Shown here piece after piece: positions 29,184 to 42,500 of a DNA stretch of 64,000 bases. The notes beneath the pieces are model-generated. The model made no database searches, was not told the origin of the DNA, and saw only the letters and a program-made list of their open reading frames with translations. Origin of the DNA: Bolinopsis microptera (lineage: Eukaryota; Ctenophora; Tentaculata; Lobata; Bolinopsidae); assembly GCF_026151205.1 (NCBI RefSeq), contig NC_087081.1, forward strand, positions 13,474,340 through 13,538,339, written 5' to 3'. The stretch's first letter is position 1. The number at the start of each line of letters is the position of its first letter. Made by a program: the position numbers and the translations under genes.

Positions 29184-32100
29184 CTAGATGTCTAAAAATG
29201 TGGTGCTAACTCCGTCATCAAGTATCTTCCTTTTACAGTAAAAGTAGCTCAAGCCCTTTCTTTCCATTCGATAGCTCAGCATGGTGTTGTTCTTGACAAT
29301 GAAGCCTCTGTTTGTTGAGCTGACACTTTGCTTCGTTTGCAGAACTGAACGGAAATGGTCTATAGTGACCTGAGCTGCCTTGTTGATGCCTTTTGTCGAA
29401 CACTTCTCTTTCTGTTTGGCATCAGGTTCGAAACAGAAATAGGTTTTAGCCGACAAACCTACAAAACCGCCGCCACTCCATTCCACCTTAAACAATCCTG
29501 AAAAGTAACTGAGTATTATATAGTAATGATATGTAGCCAATAATAAGTACCATAGATACGAAATAATCCAGATAACCAGATTACCAGGTAACCAGGTAAC
29601 CAGTTAAAATATGAAAACATTATACATTCGAAGTTTAAGTCTTTATAGTGTAAGGCAGTAAATTAACCTGGAGTTCGTTTATCATATGCAACATTTTCAG
29701 CTGTATCTGTTCTCGGGAACCACTGGAATTTAGCTTGATTCCATTGCGATTGTAGCTTAGGAGTGACCAACTCATCCAGTGTGTCGGCTGCAAGCGCCAT
29801 GTACAATGAATCTGTGAATTATATACAATTAATACAAGTCGTTTGACTGTCACGAACACTGTCAGATTCAGAATATTTAATAGTTGTAAATTGTAAAGTA
29901 AATGTACGTGCGCGGTGCCGACTAACCTGTGTCCATCTCACAAAGCGAGAACAAGGATCGAGGGATGAATTTAAGTAATACATCAAAATAAAAAGATAAC
30001 ATTCGTAATTTCGCATACGAGTAGACAAAAAACCCGATTTGAATAGGTAAGTTATGTTTGATCGTTCTCTTCTTCGACGTGACCTGAAATTGTACACTAA
30101 TAAATATTTTATAAGTTTATCGTGATGTATATTACATTAATATGTTCCTAGATATACAACATTTTGAAAAAGCGAGACATTAAAAATCACAATTCAAATA
30201 ACAACCTCAAAGCAGGTGTCCGGAAGTTCATCCAAGGTAGAAAATCGGAGATTGTTGATCAGGTCTGAAGCTGTCGCCGCATTGACTATTTTAACGTCTG
30301 CATGTCGAGCCTTATTCATTATAGAATAGCCATAGAAACTATTTCCTGCAATAGTAGAAAAGATTATGAGACAACAAATTGAAACAATCTCGATAATATA
30401 ATACAATTATCGACACTAGTAATATCAATATAGTAAATGAGAGAATTCAACATTATCAGGGAATTGCATCGAAAACCTCAAATCTAAAAGACTCACCAAT
30501 TAGCTTGCTGGTTTCAGCCACCACTTTCAGAGCAGGATCGCGATCTCCACCGCCTCTATCGTCAGATACTCTATCTGCAAATGACTTGAAACATTTTTTC
30601 GGGCAGAACTCTATAATCTGATAAATTTCTGCCACCTCAAGTCCGTGCTTAACATACCAAATCAGTAACGGCGTGATGATTAGGATTTTGTCGGCGAACA
30701 TAGAACCAATCAAGTATCGAGTTGGTTTGAATGATTTCCCCGTAGAACGAAGAAAATCAGTCATATGTTCACCTATATCGTCCACCGTCACTGTGGTGTT
30801 TTTGAATATAGGCGGCATTTCGGCAAAATACGACTTGAGGTGGTCAGGAACTTTCAGATCACATTGAACGACACCGAATATGCGACCATCCATTATTGAC
30901 TCGAGTATCTGATGTTTGGTCATCCTGAATAAGTGTTCGGTTGGATACACATATCTATTGCGGATTTCATGATTCTCCTTGTATCGGGTCCAGGAGCATT
31001 CCCACATTTCCGTGAGATTGTATCCTAGGTCACGAATGTATTGGCTAATTTCTTGAGTTTTCTTCAACTTTTCGTTCAGGGTTCTACCTTGCACTTTCTC
31101 GTCGCGATTATCAATCTTGCATGTAGGACAACCGTGAAACCTAAGTTACAACATATCAGAAATTAATTATCATGTGTGAATTTACGAACTCGTTACATGA
31201 ATGAAATATTTTATAAGTTAGGGTCTATATTATACAACTTACCAGCACCCGTGGAATTGGTAAACGGTGTTGGTAGCTCTGAAATATAAAACGCGTCATG
31301 TAAATGAATATTTAACCGTAGGATAAGGGTGAGAGAATCAATTAACGTCGACATTTTAAACATTGAATTTATTAATATAAAATGCGAACGAACCTGCAAA
31401 ACCCGTCGACAGGAAGTCTACGGGTACCGATTTTGTATTCTCCTACGTTGCGAGCGTGCTCTACACGAACACTGTCTCGATGTTCCATGTCAGCCAGCCA
31501 TTCCGTGGCCACAGATGAAATTGGACTGGGGTACTCTTTCCGAAAGTTGTCTTCCGCTCGTCGTCTGACATAGAGTCCTGTGGCCATGTCTTGGGCAGTA
31601 CACCACAAATAGAGAGCATTTGCATCTGTGATTTATTATATGTTCAGAGTGAGAAATAGTAACTCGACATAAGTATAACATAAAATAAAATAAATAATAT
31701 TATTAATCACATGAATCGATCATATAATAATAATAAATCTTACCTAGGCCTAAAACTTTTCGTGTAATTGGCGCATCTTTAGCATGCCCAATTGTTGTAG
31801 CACCAGCTTCCTGGAATCGGTCGAATATCAAAGCCGGACCACCAACGTTTTGACTTAGAAACAGTTTCACCAGGTCGCTATGTCTCTTCGAAAACAAGTG
31901 AAAATAGTCTGTAACTCCTTTGAAAGCCAGTCGGATTGAGATGTCCGGCACTGAATTGTTTTATTTTATTTTTCATTCGTTATTTATTTATCTATTTTAA
32001 AATCGACATAAGTAAATGTCGGTAGATTTAAAACTTATAATTGTAGAATTCTGAAAACCCAATTTTTTTAAATTTATTGATTCAAGTTGAAACAATTTAC

Positions 32101-32189
32101 CAGATATCGCTTTTTTAAATATATCAACGCCACGATCAATATAATATCTCGTCATGTTTTCGACAGCCTCAAGAAAAGGTTCGACATCT
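29184..32189 (-). CDS. POLB: Polymerase exons 2-10: palm and thumb, nine small exons
   Basis: Exon lengths are 89, 207, 232, 36, 644, 140, 157, 144 and 314 bases. Donors include GTAAAT, GTAAGA, GTTCGT, GTAAGT, GTGAGT and GTTAGT; acceptors are mostly TTTCAG, TTGCAG or CACAG. Codons split by introns are completed to the residue expected in the family: the first Asp of DANAL, the Trp of HGCWF, the Gly of GNSFYG and the Asp of TDSLY. The introns here are short, about 100-220 bases, apart from intron 1. No stop or frameshift was seen in these ~1.96 kb of coding sequence. Confidence 0.85.
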
Positions 32190-33552
32190 CTGAAATGGTA
32201 TATTTTTGAAGAATAACATTAAAAATTTTCAAATTTTATGTGGCAACTTTAATTTGCTGACGGAAACCACGGAATATATATATTTATTGTGTAGAAGTCC
32301 AGCCATGAAATATATATATATCATGGCTGGACGAAGCTAGTACGTGCTGACAGTGTATTTGTAAGTCACCGAAAGAATCAAACTATCGGTGGCATGCTTG
32401 TACACAATAGGTATCGTGCTATTGGAACTGTAAGCAGTGATAGAGATGGAGGAGCCACTGCCAGTCAATTTCTTGAACCAGACGCTGCAATATTGCCGGC
32501 TGTTCGGGAGGCTGACAACGCAGGGTGCCATGCCTGTGGAAAATGCTATGTTTGTAAGCAAAGTTTCCTGTCCCCTTGTTCCAAATTTAGTAGTCACCAT
32601 TCCAAACAAGTTTTCCCTATTACTAAATATATAACTTGTCAGAGTAATAACCTTATTTATTTAATGGAGTGTAGAACTTGTAAACAGTTGTATGTAGGAT
32701 ATACTACTTCTAATCTCCCTAAGAGATTTTCTAATCATAAGAGCCACATTAAGAAAGGTATCAGGAGTTGTAAGTTAGTAAATCACTTTTTAGATATTGA
32801 TCATGATTTAGATTTGAGTTCAGTAGCCTTATATAACTCTTCACTTAGTACGCACCTTTCTGTTATTATAGTGGACGCTCTAGAATTTAAACCTGAAATA
32901 AGTAAAGCAGATAGGGAAAAGGCCATGGAAGCTAGAGAGGGGTTCTACCAGACCCAATTGAAAACCCTTGAGCGTTATGGGGGTATGAACACCCTCGATA
33001 GTAACCACATCCTTTTTAAATCCGCTGGAGCTTAGTGTTTAGTTTATTTATTTTATTTAACATGATCTTAGCCTATAAACCCGTGTTTAGTTTACAATAT
33101 TGCTATCAGAGACGTGTTATATTCATCACTATTTTAATATTTTTACTGCTTGATTCAGAGAAATCTAGCTTTTTCCGAGAAACTAATCTTTAATAGATTA
33201 GATAAGATGTAGATGTACTCAGCCATTCTTTTCGTTTGATTATTACCCAGTATTTTTTAGTTTTGTACCGTTTTGAGTCACATAGTTTTGTACGTCTTCC
33301 TAATACTTGTTTTCCTTTCCTAGTTTGTAAGTTATTTTAAAGATTTGTGTATATTCCAGTTGCTTTTAGAACAATTTTATCTCAGATAACGATGTTTAAT
33401 AAAATGATGCAAAGAACTATTTCGAAGATCTAATCAACACCGACTTTTAATGTGTAGAAGTACAGCAACAAAATATATATATATATACATATATTTCATG
33501 GCTATATATATTTCATGGCTGGACTTCTACACAATAAAAGAAAGCGGTTGTG

Positions 33553-33589
<37 letters not shown>

Positions 33590-36500
33590 CGAACAATTGA
33601 AACAAATCAAATTGGCGGGCAAACGATCCGTTTCATGATATGTATAAAAAACAATACCAATCATCAGTGCCAAATAGAATAATGAATTGTAGCGCTATGA
33701 CATGTTGCTCCGTTATGAAATAATTTTTATCGATCATGAAAGATTTTCAAAATTATCAAAATTTACAAAATTTCCAAAAAAACAGTTTATTGTGTCCGTC
33801 CCAATTTTAAAATTGTCTATGAAGTAAGGTAGTAAGATATCTTTGGCTTTTAAAGTTGTAAACTGCGTTGGCCTTCGTGTAGTGGTAGAGGAAAATTCTT
33901 TACTGAGTTCCGTGAAGCTGGTAGAATTAGGATCCGTATTTGAGAGTTAATTGTTGATTCTGGTTATCAAACGAGAGTGCTCAACAACGACGAGTCGAAG
34001 GAGCATAACTAATAAATAGTTGTTGTTTGGTTTCCCAAAGAGAGTGCTCGACTGCAGTTAAGCAGGAGCATTATAATTCGAACAATTGAAACAAATCAAA
34101 TTGGCGGGCAAACGATCCGTTTCATGATATGTATAAAAAACAATACCAATCATCAGTGCCAAATAGAATAATGAATTGTAGCGCTATGACATGTTGCTCC
34201 GTTATGAAATAATTTTTATCGATCATGAAAGATTTTCAAAATTATCAAAATTTACAAAATTTCCAAAAAAACAGTTTATTGTGTCCGTCCCAATTTTAAA
34301 ATTGTCTATGAAGTAAGGTAGTAAGATATCTTTGGCTTTTAAAGTTGTAAACTGCGTTGGCCTTCGTGTAGTGGTAGAGGAAAATTCTTTACTGAGTTCC
34401 GTGAAGCTGGTAGAATTAGGATCCGTATTTGAGAGTTAATTGTTGATTCTGGTTATCAAACGAGAGTGCTCAACAACGACGAGTCGAAGGAGCATAACTA
34501 ATAAATAGTTGTTGTTTGGTTTCCCAAAGAGAGTGCTCGACTGCAGTTAAGCAGGAGCATTATAATTCGAACAATTGAAACAAATCAAATTGGCGGGCAA
34601 ACGATCCGTTTCATGATATGTATAAAATAACGGAGCAACATGTCATAGCGCTACAATTCATTATTCTATTTGGCACTGATGATTGGTATTGTTTTTTATA
34701 CATATCATGAAACGGATCGTTTGCCCGCCAATTTGATTTGTTTCAATTGTTCGAATTATAATGCTCCTGCTTAACTGCAGTCGAGCACTCTCTTTGGGAA
34801 ACCAAACAACAACTATTTATATATATATATATATATATATATTTGAGACATTCAGTGAAACAGTAAAACACGAAATTCACATTAAGCTATCGATTGTGTA
34901 ATCTTTACATGTCTCATTCTGAAAGCAAGTTTATTAAAATAACTGTTCTATGAAGTAAATTAAAAACATGACAAAAATAGATCAATACTGAGATGGGAAA
35001 TTTGTGAGTAAGTCTCATTCAATCATAAGATATAAACAAAAGATGCAGAGGTGAAAGTAAACATCAAAATGCAAGTGTCTGTGGAAAGATTAATATTAAA
35101 ACATATCATATAAAGGTCAATTTTTTATTTCATTAAGAGCACTACGTTTATTAAGTCCTCCAAAATCACTGAGGGTCATAAGCTGGTTTTGCCAAAATGA
35201 TTCTCTTTCTTTAGCAACCCTACTTCTATCTTCTAAGGTTAAACATTTTATAAAATCTAGCTTTTCAAAAATAATAACCTCTATCTGATCGGATAACTCA
35301 TTGTCAAACGTTTTTAAGGGCTCTTTGGTAAGATTATGGAACTGGTTATCGTTAAAATGACAAGAAATTTCACAACTCCTAACCGCTTTCCTAATATGTG
35401 ATTTGTGGTTCTGCCATCTGGTCTTAAAATTGTTAACTGTGCTTCCTACTGAAGCACGTCTGCAGACTTTATCCCTTACTAGATAGCACACCCCTACTGT
35501 GTTGCAGTCTAGTTGTCCAATGATGTTAACAGTGTACCCCGAGTGGTAGCTCTGAGCTGTTTTTGATTCACAAATATACATTCTACAGGCTTTACATCTG
35601 GAGTTACAATGATAACATCCCCCCTCTTCTATACTAGTAGGCAGAGCCACATTTTCAGTGTTAGAGTTTAGAGTAAAGATACAGTTAAACTGCGAAGGCA
35701 CAACACCAAACCAACCCTACTCTTTCTCCCAAAAACAACCTACTCCTGGTCAGCCATGTCCCTCATCCTGCACTTGACCCCCGCAGAGGTCACAAGCCCA
35801 TCGGAGCACAAATGAGCGAGAAACGGGGAAGCCTTAGCTACCGGGCTAAGGACTGCATCACTAGCAGCGAAATACGGATATACCCTCCCTTTTACATGCG
35901 TTCAACCGGCACCCGAACCACAAGCTGTTTCTTAGACATAACTTCCCACTTACATCAGTGTCTTCTCGCATCAACTGGCATCGGCAAGTGGCGACACTGT
36001 GTAGACTCAACCCTGAGCTTGATCAGAATCTTCAGTCACAAACCTGACACCGTTTCGGGGCTTTCATTGCGATACGGTTTTCTGTCAGGTGCCCCAGCAG
36101 TCTCTCTTGGACCACCATCTGATCTGACAATCACCCGAGGATACCTGCTAGAGCTCGCGATTTACGACGAGTTAGCTTATGGCACCTCTGGCTGTTAGGT
36201 GAAGTCATAAAGCTCAAACAGCTCTCATCTCCCACTCTCTTTTCCTAGACAGCAGATAAATCCATCTTGAACAATGGGCTGCATCCTTCCCACAATCTCT
36301 GACCAACTTCTTGAGGGCTCTCCCAGTCAGACCAATCTTCCTTGATGCACACTCCAAACTTGCTGCGACCACACCTCTAGCACCAACTTCAACAGCAAAG
36401 CTGAAGCATGACCACCCATTAGCTTGTATTTCCGCTTGTAGACTGTTATACCGATCAAGCTTCAGCTCATGGGATGCAGCTATTCTCTCTTCCGACGGTA

Positions 36501-39500
36501 CTGTAAGCTCCCACCAGATTACTCTCTTGGAAGCTTTCGAGAAAAGAACCAAATCTGGTCTTAATCTGGTCGTTGCTATATCCGACGGGAATTTCAGCTG
36601 CTTATCCAGATCTGCTAATACTATCCAATCAGTGGCCCCACTCAGAATCCCAAACTCACTGACTTTCGACCTCTTCACCTCCTTAAACCTCCCTCCTGCT
36701 GGAACAAACTCAATGGCTTTCCGAGTGACACAAGAGCTCTTCCTCTTGTTGACTCTCCGCTCACAATGGAATTTCACTTGGTCTGCTATTTGTTTAAGCA
36801 CCTTATCGTGGCGCCATCGGTATCTCCCTTGACTTAGTGCCACAGGACAACCAGCCAGAATATGCGGCACAGTTCCCAACTTGTCACCACACAGCTTGCA
36901 CATCCCATCCTCATCCTCGCTCCACTTGGATGCTAAAGCTGGTGTAACAAGCGTGCCATACACAGCACTAAGCAGAAAACCGATTAATGAGTCCCCATAC
37001 TTGAAGAGCGTGTGCCAGCTCATGTCAGTCCTTGTCACCAGCTCTCTCCAATTACCCCACCTGGACTGCATTTCCAACGTACCCAACTGCACCTCTCTTT
37101 CCTTCCTGATGTTCTCCTTAACCCTATCCAACACCTCCCTCTGCTGCTCCTTTTCTGACATCTTCTCCCAGGGCTTCTTCCAATCACCGAAACCAATTCC
37201 CGCTCTACTAAGAGGTTGCACCATACCTCGCACTGACTCACACACCAAGTCTCTTTCAGCTTCGTGAAGCTGAGCATCTGCCTTCCAAACTCTCCCAGAC
37301 CGCACCTGGGGTTGCACCGCTCTGATCAAAGCATCCTGAGATGTTTGATATGACTGCAAGAGACGGCACTTTTCTACTTTCCAAGTGTCGGTTAGGCTGT
37401 CGATGGGGAGAGCAACACTGGATGAATGACTAAACAGGCAAGAGCTACTAAGCGTGTGTCCCACTCCTAGCCATTTTCTGAGATGACTGTTAGTTGTTTG
37501 CTCCCAGCGAGAAACAGTGCTGATCGGGATATCATAAATGGCAAGTGGCCACTTCATCTTTGGAAGGACCATATACTGATACCCCCAACATTTTTGCAGG
37601 CCGGTGAGGGAGCTAAGATCGAGTCTACTGAGGTATGTAACAAGATCCTCGTGTGTTTTCTCGATTATAGCTTTGTCCTTTCCTTCTGCCCGAATCCACC
37701 TCCCTAGAAACTTGATTGGTTTCTCAGATACATTCGGGATCACCTCCCCGCTAAGCTGCAACCTCGCCTGACTACCTTCTGAGCTCTCTACAACCCACTC
37801 CACTGTCACTCCCTTCTGGTAGACTAGTGCCCTAGACTTAGACGACTTAAGCTTGAACCTTGACCACACAACGAACTCCTGATAAACATCAAGCAGGCCC
37901 CACTCAGAATCCCAAACTCACTGACTTTCGACCTCTTCACCTCCTTAAACCTCCCTCCTGCTGGAACAAACTCAATGGCTATAATATATAAAGCTATAAC
38001 ATTACTATCTTCATGATACTTACGATCTTCTGAAAGTTTACTCGGAACTAAAGTTTCTTTGATAGTTTTATTACCACGATATGAAACAAATACTTTACTA
38101 GGCTGGATCACAGACTTTAAAAGGGGGTCTAGGCCAAGGATAAATTTATTCTTGTTAACTATTTTACCAATTGGAGGTAAGTTAGGGTCAAAATCACAAA
38201 CTAAAGGAAAACATCTTTCACTCTTCTTACTATTAGAGCTTGTAAGGTTTTTTGAAATCAGATCATCCCGTTTAAGTAACTCAACTTTCTCAAAGGATTT
38301 ATGGATAAGATCTTTATTGTAATTCCTATCTTCTAGATATTCACTAAATTCAATTTTACATTTCAAATACTCTTCTTCCTCTGAACAGTTTTTGAACACT
38401 CGATGTGCTACTCCATATGGAATATTCTCTGCTATGTGTGTAGGGTGGCAGGATTGTGGGAGTAAATAGCTATGGGCATCACTAGGTTTGCAGTACGTCC
38501 TAGTTTCTAGCTTGCAATTTTTCGAGTAAATAAACAGGTCTAGAAATTCAGTCCCCTCTGTAGAAGGTGTCGACATTGTAAACTTGAGGTTTGGATGGTA
38601 TTGATTGAGCCAAAGTAGGAACTGGTCTAGCTTCTCCAGTGACTCAGTCCAAGTGATGTATATGTCGTCACGGTATCTGCCATAGAACTCAGGGGTTGTG
38701 ATTTCTTGGCTCTCCACGATCTTACTGTCCAAGGGGCTGAGAGCTGAGTCTGCATACTGGCAAGCATTATTTGGACCCATCGCAGTTCCACTTGTCTGTA
38801 CATACATGTTGCCATTGAAAACAGTGATGTTGTTATCCAGGGTTATCTCCAAAGCTTCCATAACGCAGTCTGTGGAGAAAAGTTTAGTACTTCTTTGGTC
38901 TAGTAAGGTTCTACAGGCTGGTAGTCCAATCTCCTTTGAGATGCTGGGGAACATGTTTACAATATCAAATGTAACGTGGTAGATGGTCTTCCCAGTCAAT
39001 CTTCCTGACTCATTGAGTTCTTTCATCTTCATAAGTAGATCATTAGAATCCATGAGGCAGTGGGGCAGGGTTACCTTCTTTAGTTCTTCTGCTGTGAATA
39101 TTGAGAGGTTCTTGATGTAAGAGTTACATCCAGTGCTGATAAGTCTCCCAGGGTAGTTTTTCTCTGGTTTGTGAGCTTTCAGGTTCATGTAGTTTACTCC
39201 AGGTTCATTTTCCTCTTCACTAGGTGTTACCCATTCCATAAAGTTTGGGGTCATGCCAGGGCAGTCAGCATCTGCTGAGTATTTCAGAACCCACTGTTTA
39301 ATGGTGATGATGGTTGTGTGGATCTGTTGTTGTTGATCCGATGCTTGTTTGAAAGTGCTCTGATCTTTTAGAGCAGCTTCTACTCTATTGATGTAGTCTG
39401 ATTTGTCTAACACAAAGAACCCAGTCCCTTTATCAAATAATCGAATTACAGCATCATCCCAGCTTTTGAGCTCTTGGATTGCTTTTGTAGTCTCCTTGTC

Positions 39501-42500
39501 TACATTCCTAGGAGCTGGCTTTGGTTTTCTAGGGTGATTAGATATCTGTTTCTTGACATTGCTGATGAACAGTTCTAATGCATGATTACCACTGTTAGAG
39601 AAATTCTTCTTCTTTGAGGTTTTTATTCCTAGAACTTTCTCCATTTGCTTTACCTTCTGGTCAAGGGTTTTCTCATGTTCTTCTACATTTTGGGTGGGGA
39701 TTACAACTCTACTGAGGACGAAACTCATTCTAAGTGAGTTTGCCCAGGAGTTTACATCTTCTACTAGTTTATCTCTGTTCGTTTTAGAAGGAGTAACTGC
39801 AAATGATTCTCCAAGGTGGAAGACAAACTTATGAGCATTTGTAACTGTTTTGGACGAGAGATTAATGACAGTTTTGTCTAATGCAGCTTGGCTGACATTG
39901 TTTCTGTTAAGTGGTCTTGATTTTATCCCATCCCTCCTGTGTTTATGGACAGATTTCCTTTTTCTAGGTTTAGTGACTTTTGATTTTTTCTCCTTGCGCC
40001 TACGAGTTCTCGTTTTGGTTAGAGATATCCTGGGTACTTCTGGTTGTTCTGGTAATGAAGTATAGCTGTTTTTGATGTATACCTCTATTCCATTCACCTT
40101 GTCTCTATTTAACTTAGAATCGTGTGTTTTCTCACATTCCAGTTTCTGTTGGCGGATCTTGTGTTGGACAGTAGCCATACCTCTCTCAAAATGGTTTGTT
40201 GGCACAGCAGTTTTAAACTCATTTTCCAGTTTGTAGTAGTTCTCTCTTAGTCTGTTTGACCAGTTGTGGTAGTAGAGGATTAAGATATCCAAGATTCTGC
40301 TAGCTGTGAATATCATCATACTGGCGGTCAACTTCTCTAAAACAGGGTCTCTGACACTACACTGAAATTGACACTGTTCAGAGATACCTTTTGGTATTGT
40401 TGATTGTTGCTTGCTTTTCATAAGGTAGAAGTACTGCTGTTGTATACGGATGTTTTTCCTTCCAGCATTAGACAAAGCAGCAATAAACCTATCGGAAGTG
40501 TTAGTAGGTCTGTGGTACATATTTTGGGGGAGACTTTGTTGCGATGAGTGTGGAGAGTGTATTAACAAAGTTTACAGACTGGTGCACAAACATGAACGTA
40601 GACAAAACACTGATATGACAAGGACAGGATGAACTTCTGGATCACTCTACTGGTAGAAGATCTGGCGGAATCTAAAGAAGTCAGTGTGATTTGACTGTTG
40701 CTTTCTGATTGTAGATTCACAGCACGGAAGTCCAGGTAACTGTATTCACTGATGTATATATATTTGAGACATTCAGTGAAACAGTAAAACACGAAATTCA
40801 CATTAAGCTATCGATTGTGTAATCTTTACATGTCTCATTCTGAAAGCAAGTTTATTAAAATAACTGTTCTATGAAGTAAATTAAAAACATGACAAAAATA
40901 GATCAATACTGAGATGGGAAATTTGTGAGTAAGTCTCATTCAATCATAAGATATAAACAAAAGATGCAGAGGTGAAAGTAAACATCAAAATGCAAGTGTC
41001 TGTGGAAAGATTAATATTAAAACATATCATATAAAGGTCAATTTTTTATTTCATTAAGAGCACTACGTTTATTAAGTCCTCCAAAATCACTGAGGGTCAT
41101 AAGCTGGTTTTGCCAAAATGATTCTCTTTCTTTAGCAACCCTACTTCTATCTTCTAAGGTTAAACATTTTATAAAATCTAGCTTTTCAAAAATAATAACC
41201 TCTATCTGATCGGATAACTCATTGTCAAACGTTTTTAAGGGCTCTTTGGTAAGATTATGGAACTGGTTATCGTTAAAATGACAAGAAATTTCACAACTCC
41301 TAACCGCTTTCCTAATATGTGATTTGTGGTTCTGCCATCTGGTCTTAAAATTGTTAACTGTGCTTCCTACTGAAGCACGTCTGCAGACTTTATCCCTTAC
41401 TAGATAGCACACCCCTACTGTGTTGCAGTCTAGTTGTCCAATGATGTTAACAGTGTACCCCGAGTGGTAGCTCTGAGCTGTTTTTCATTCACAAATATAC
41501 ATTCTACAGGCTTTACATCTGGAGTTACAATGATAACATCCCCCCTCTTCTATACTAGTAGGCAGAGCCACATTTTCAGTGTTAGAGTTTAAAGCTATAA
41601 CATTACTATCTTCATGATACTTACGATCTTCTGAAAGTTTACTCGGAACTAAAGTTTCTTTGATAGTTTTATTACCACGATATGAAACAAATACTTTACT
41701 AGGCTGGATCACAGACTTTAAAAGGGGGTCTAGGCCAAGGATAAATTTATTCTTGTTAACTATTTTACCAATTGGAGGTAAGTTAGGGTCAAAATCACAA
41801 ACTAAAGGAAAACATCTTTCACTCTTCTTACTATTAGAGCTTGTAAGGTTTTTTGAAATCAGATCATCCCGTTTAAGTAACTCAACTTTCTCAAAGGATT
41901 TATGGATAAGATCTTTATTGTAATTCCTATCTTTTAGATATTCACTAAATATATATATATATATATATAGATACTCACCGATTGTTGTAGTAAGCTAAAA
42001 AATCTCCAAATGTCCACTGATTGTCGACAAATAGTTGATTGAGCTGTTGATATCTGTATAGAGCCACCCGCGAGATTTGTTCCGATGATAGACTTCGGCT
42101 TTCTTCGAGCTGAGAAAAGCTGTTGGCTACTTGATTTTCTTCGACAGACAACACCTCATCGGGAGTAGGCTCTAAAGTGTTTCGCATTTTTAACGAAGAG
42201 AAAATGCAGTGTAAGGTGGAAACACAGTCGACGTCAGCTTCTCGAGGTTGTCAAAGTATTCGTACGGAAAGAAACTTTTTGGGAGTGTCGCACCGTATGC
42301 TCTAACGAACTGGTCGTATGTTGACCCAGCTGCCATATAGTTTGTTACATCCAGAAACAAAAAGTTCTCGCTGGATATGGCCGAATATGACGCTCCCTGT
42401 TTTATTATGTAATTTATGTCCTCAACCTCGAGGAGAACTGAGAAAAGTTGAGTTTTCATAGTGGGGATATCATATTTCTGACCGCAAAACGATAGCAGCG

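Larger units (their letters stand above)
35672..37987 (-). mobile_element. 5'-truncated LINE with restriction-like endonuclease, inside PLE-2
   Basis: This 2.3-kb insertion separates the PLE-2 RT from its endonuclease. Uninterrupted PLE-2 sequence (gagtttaaagctataac, as at 41584-41600) gives the empty site. The 5' junction carries an 85-bp duplicate of the LINE's own interior (37896-37980). Confidence 0.82.
34844..41949 (-). mobile_element. PLE-2 with pseudo-LTR, carrying a nested LINE
   Basis: On the minus strand, an upstream partial copy (41949-40755, 1,195 bp) precedes a full unit (to 34844). The repeated part of the full unit is split by a LINE at 35672-37987. Both outer edges and the internal joint are TA microsatellites. 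The repeat matches 34844-35671 plus 37988-38352. Confidence 0.85.
32190..41978 (-). other. Polymerase intron 1 (about 9.8 kb, nested elements)
   Basis: The intron runs from donor GTGAGT at 41978 to acceptor CATTTCAG at 32190. It contains PLE-3 (32279-33536), a 489-bp tandem array (33587-34820), PLE-2 (34844-41949) and a LINE inside PLE-2, all separated by TA microsatellites. The insertions lie wholly within the intron, so splicing could in principle remove them. Confidence 0.8.

Noticed and set aside
33860-33960. tRNA-derived SINE inside the 489-bp unit
   Set aside because: An A-box-like string is present but no B box or tRNA fold follows.
34670-34720. Possible hammerhead ribozyme core (CTGATGA ... 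GAAAC), as known in some Penelope-like elements
   Set aside because: Box sequences and a weak stem II are present, but no stem III with a UH cleavage site and no matching stem I strand could be drawn.
33587-34820. CRISPR-like array
   Set aside because: The units are 489 bp, contiguous and without spacers; this is a eukaryotic tandem repeat.
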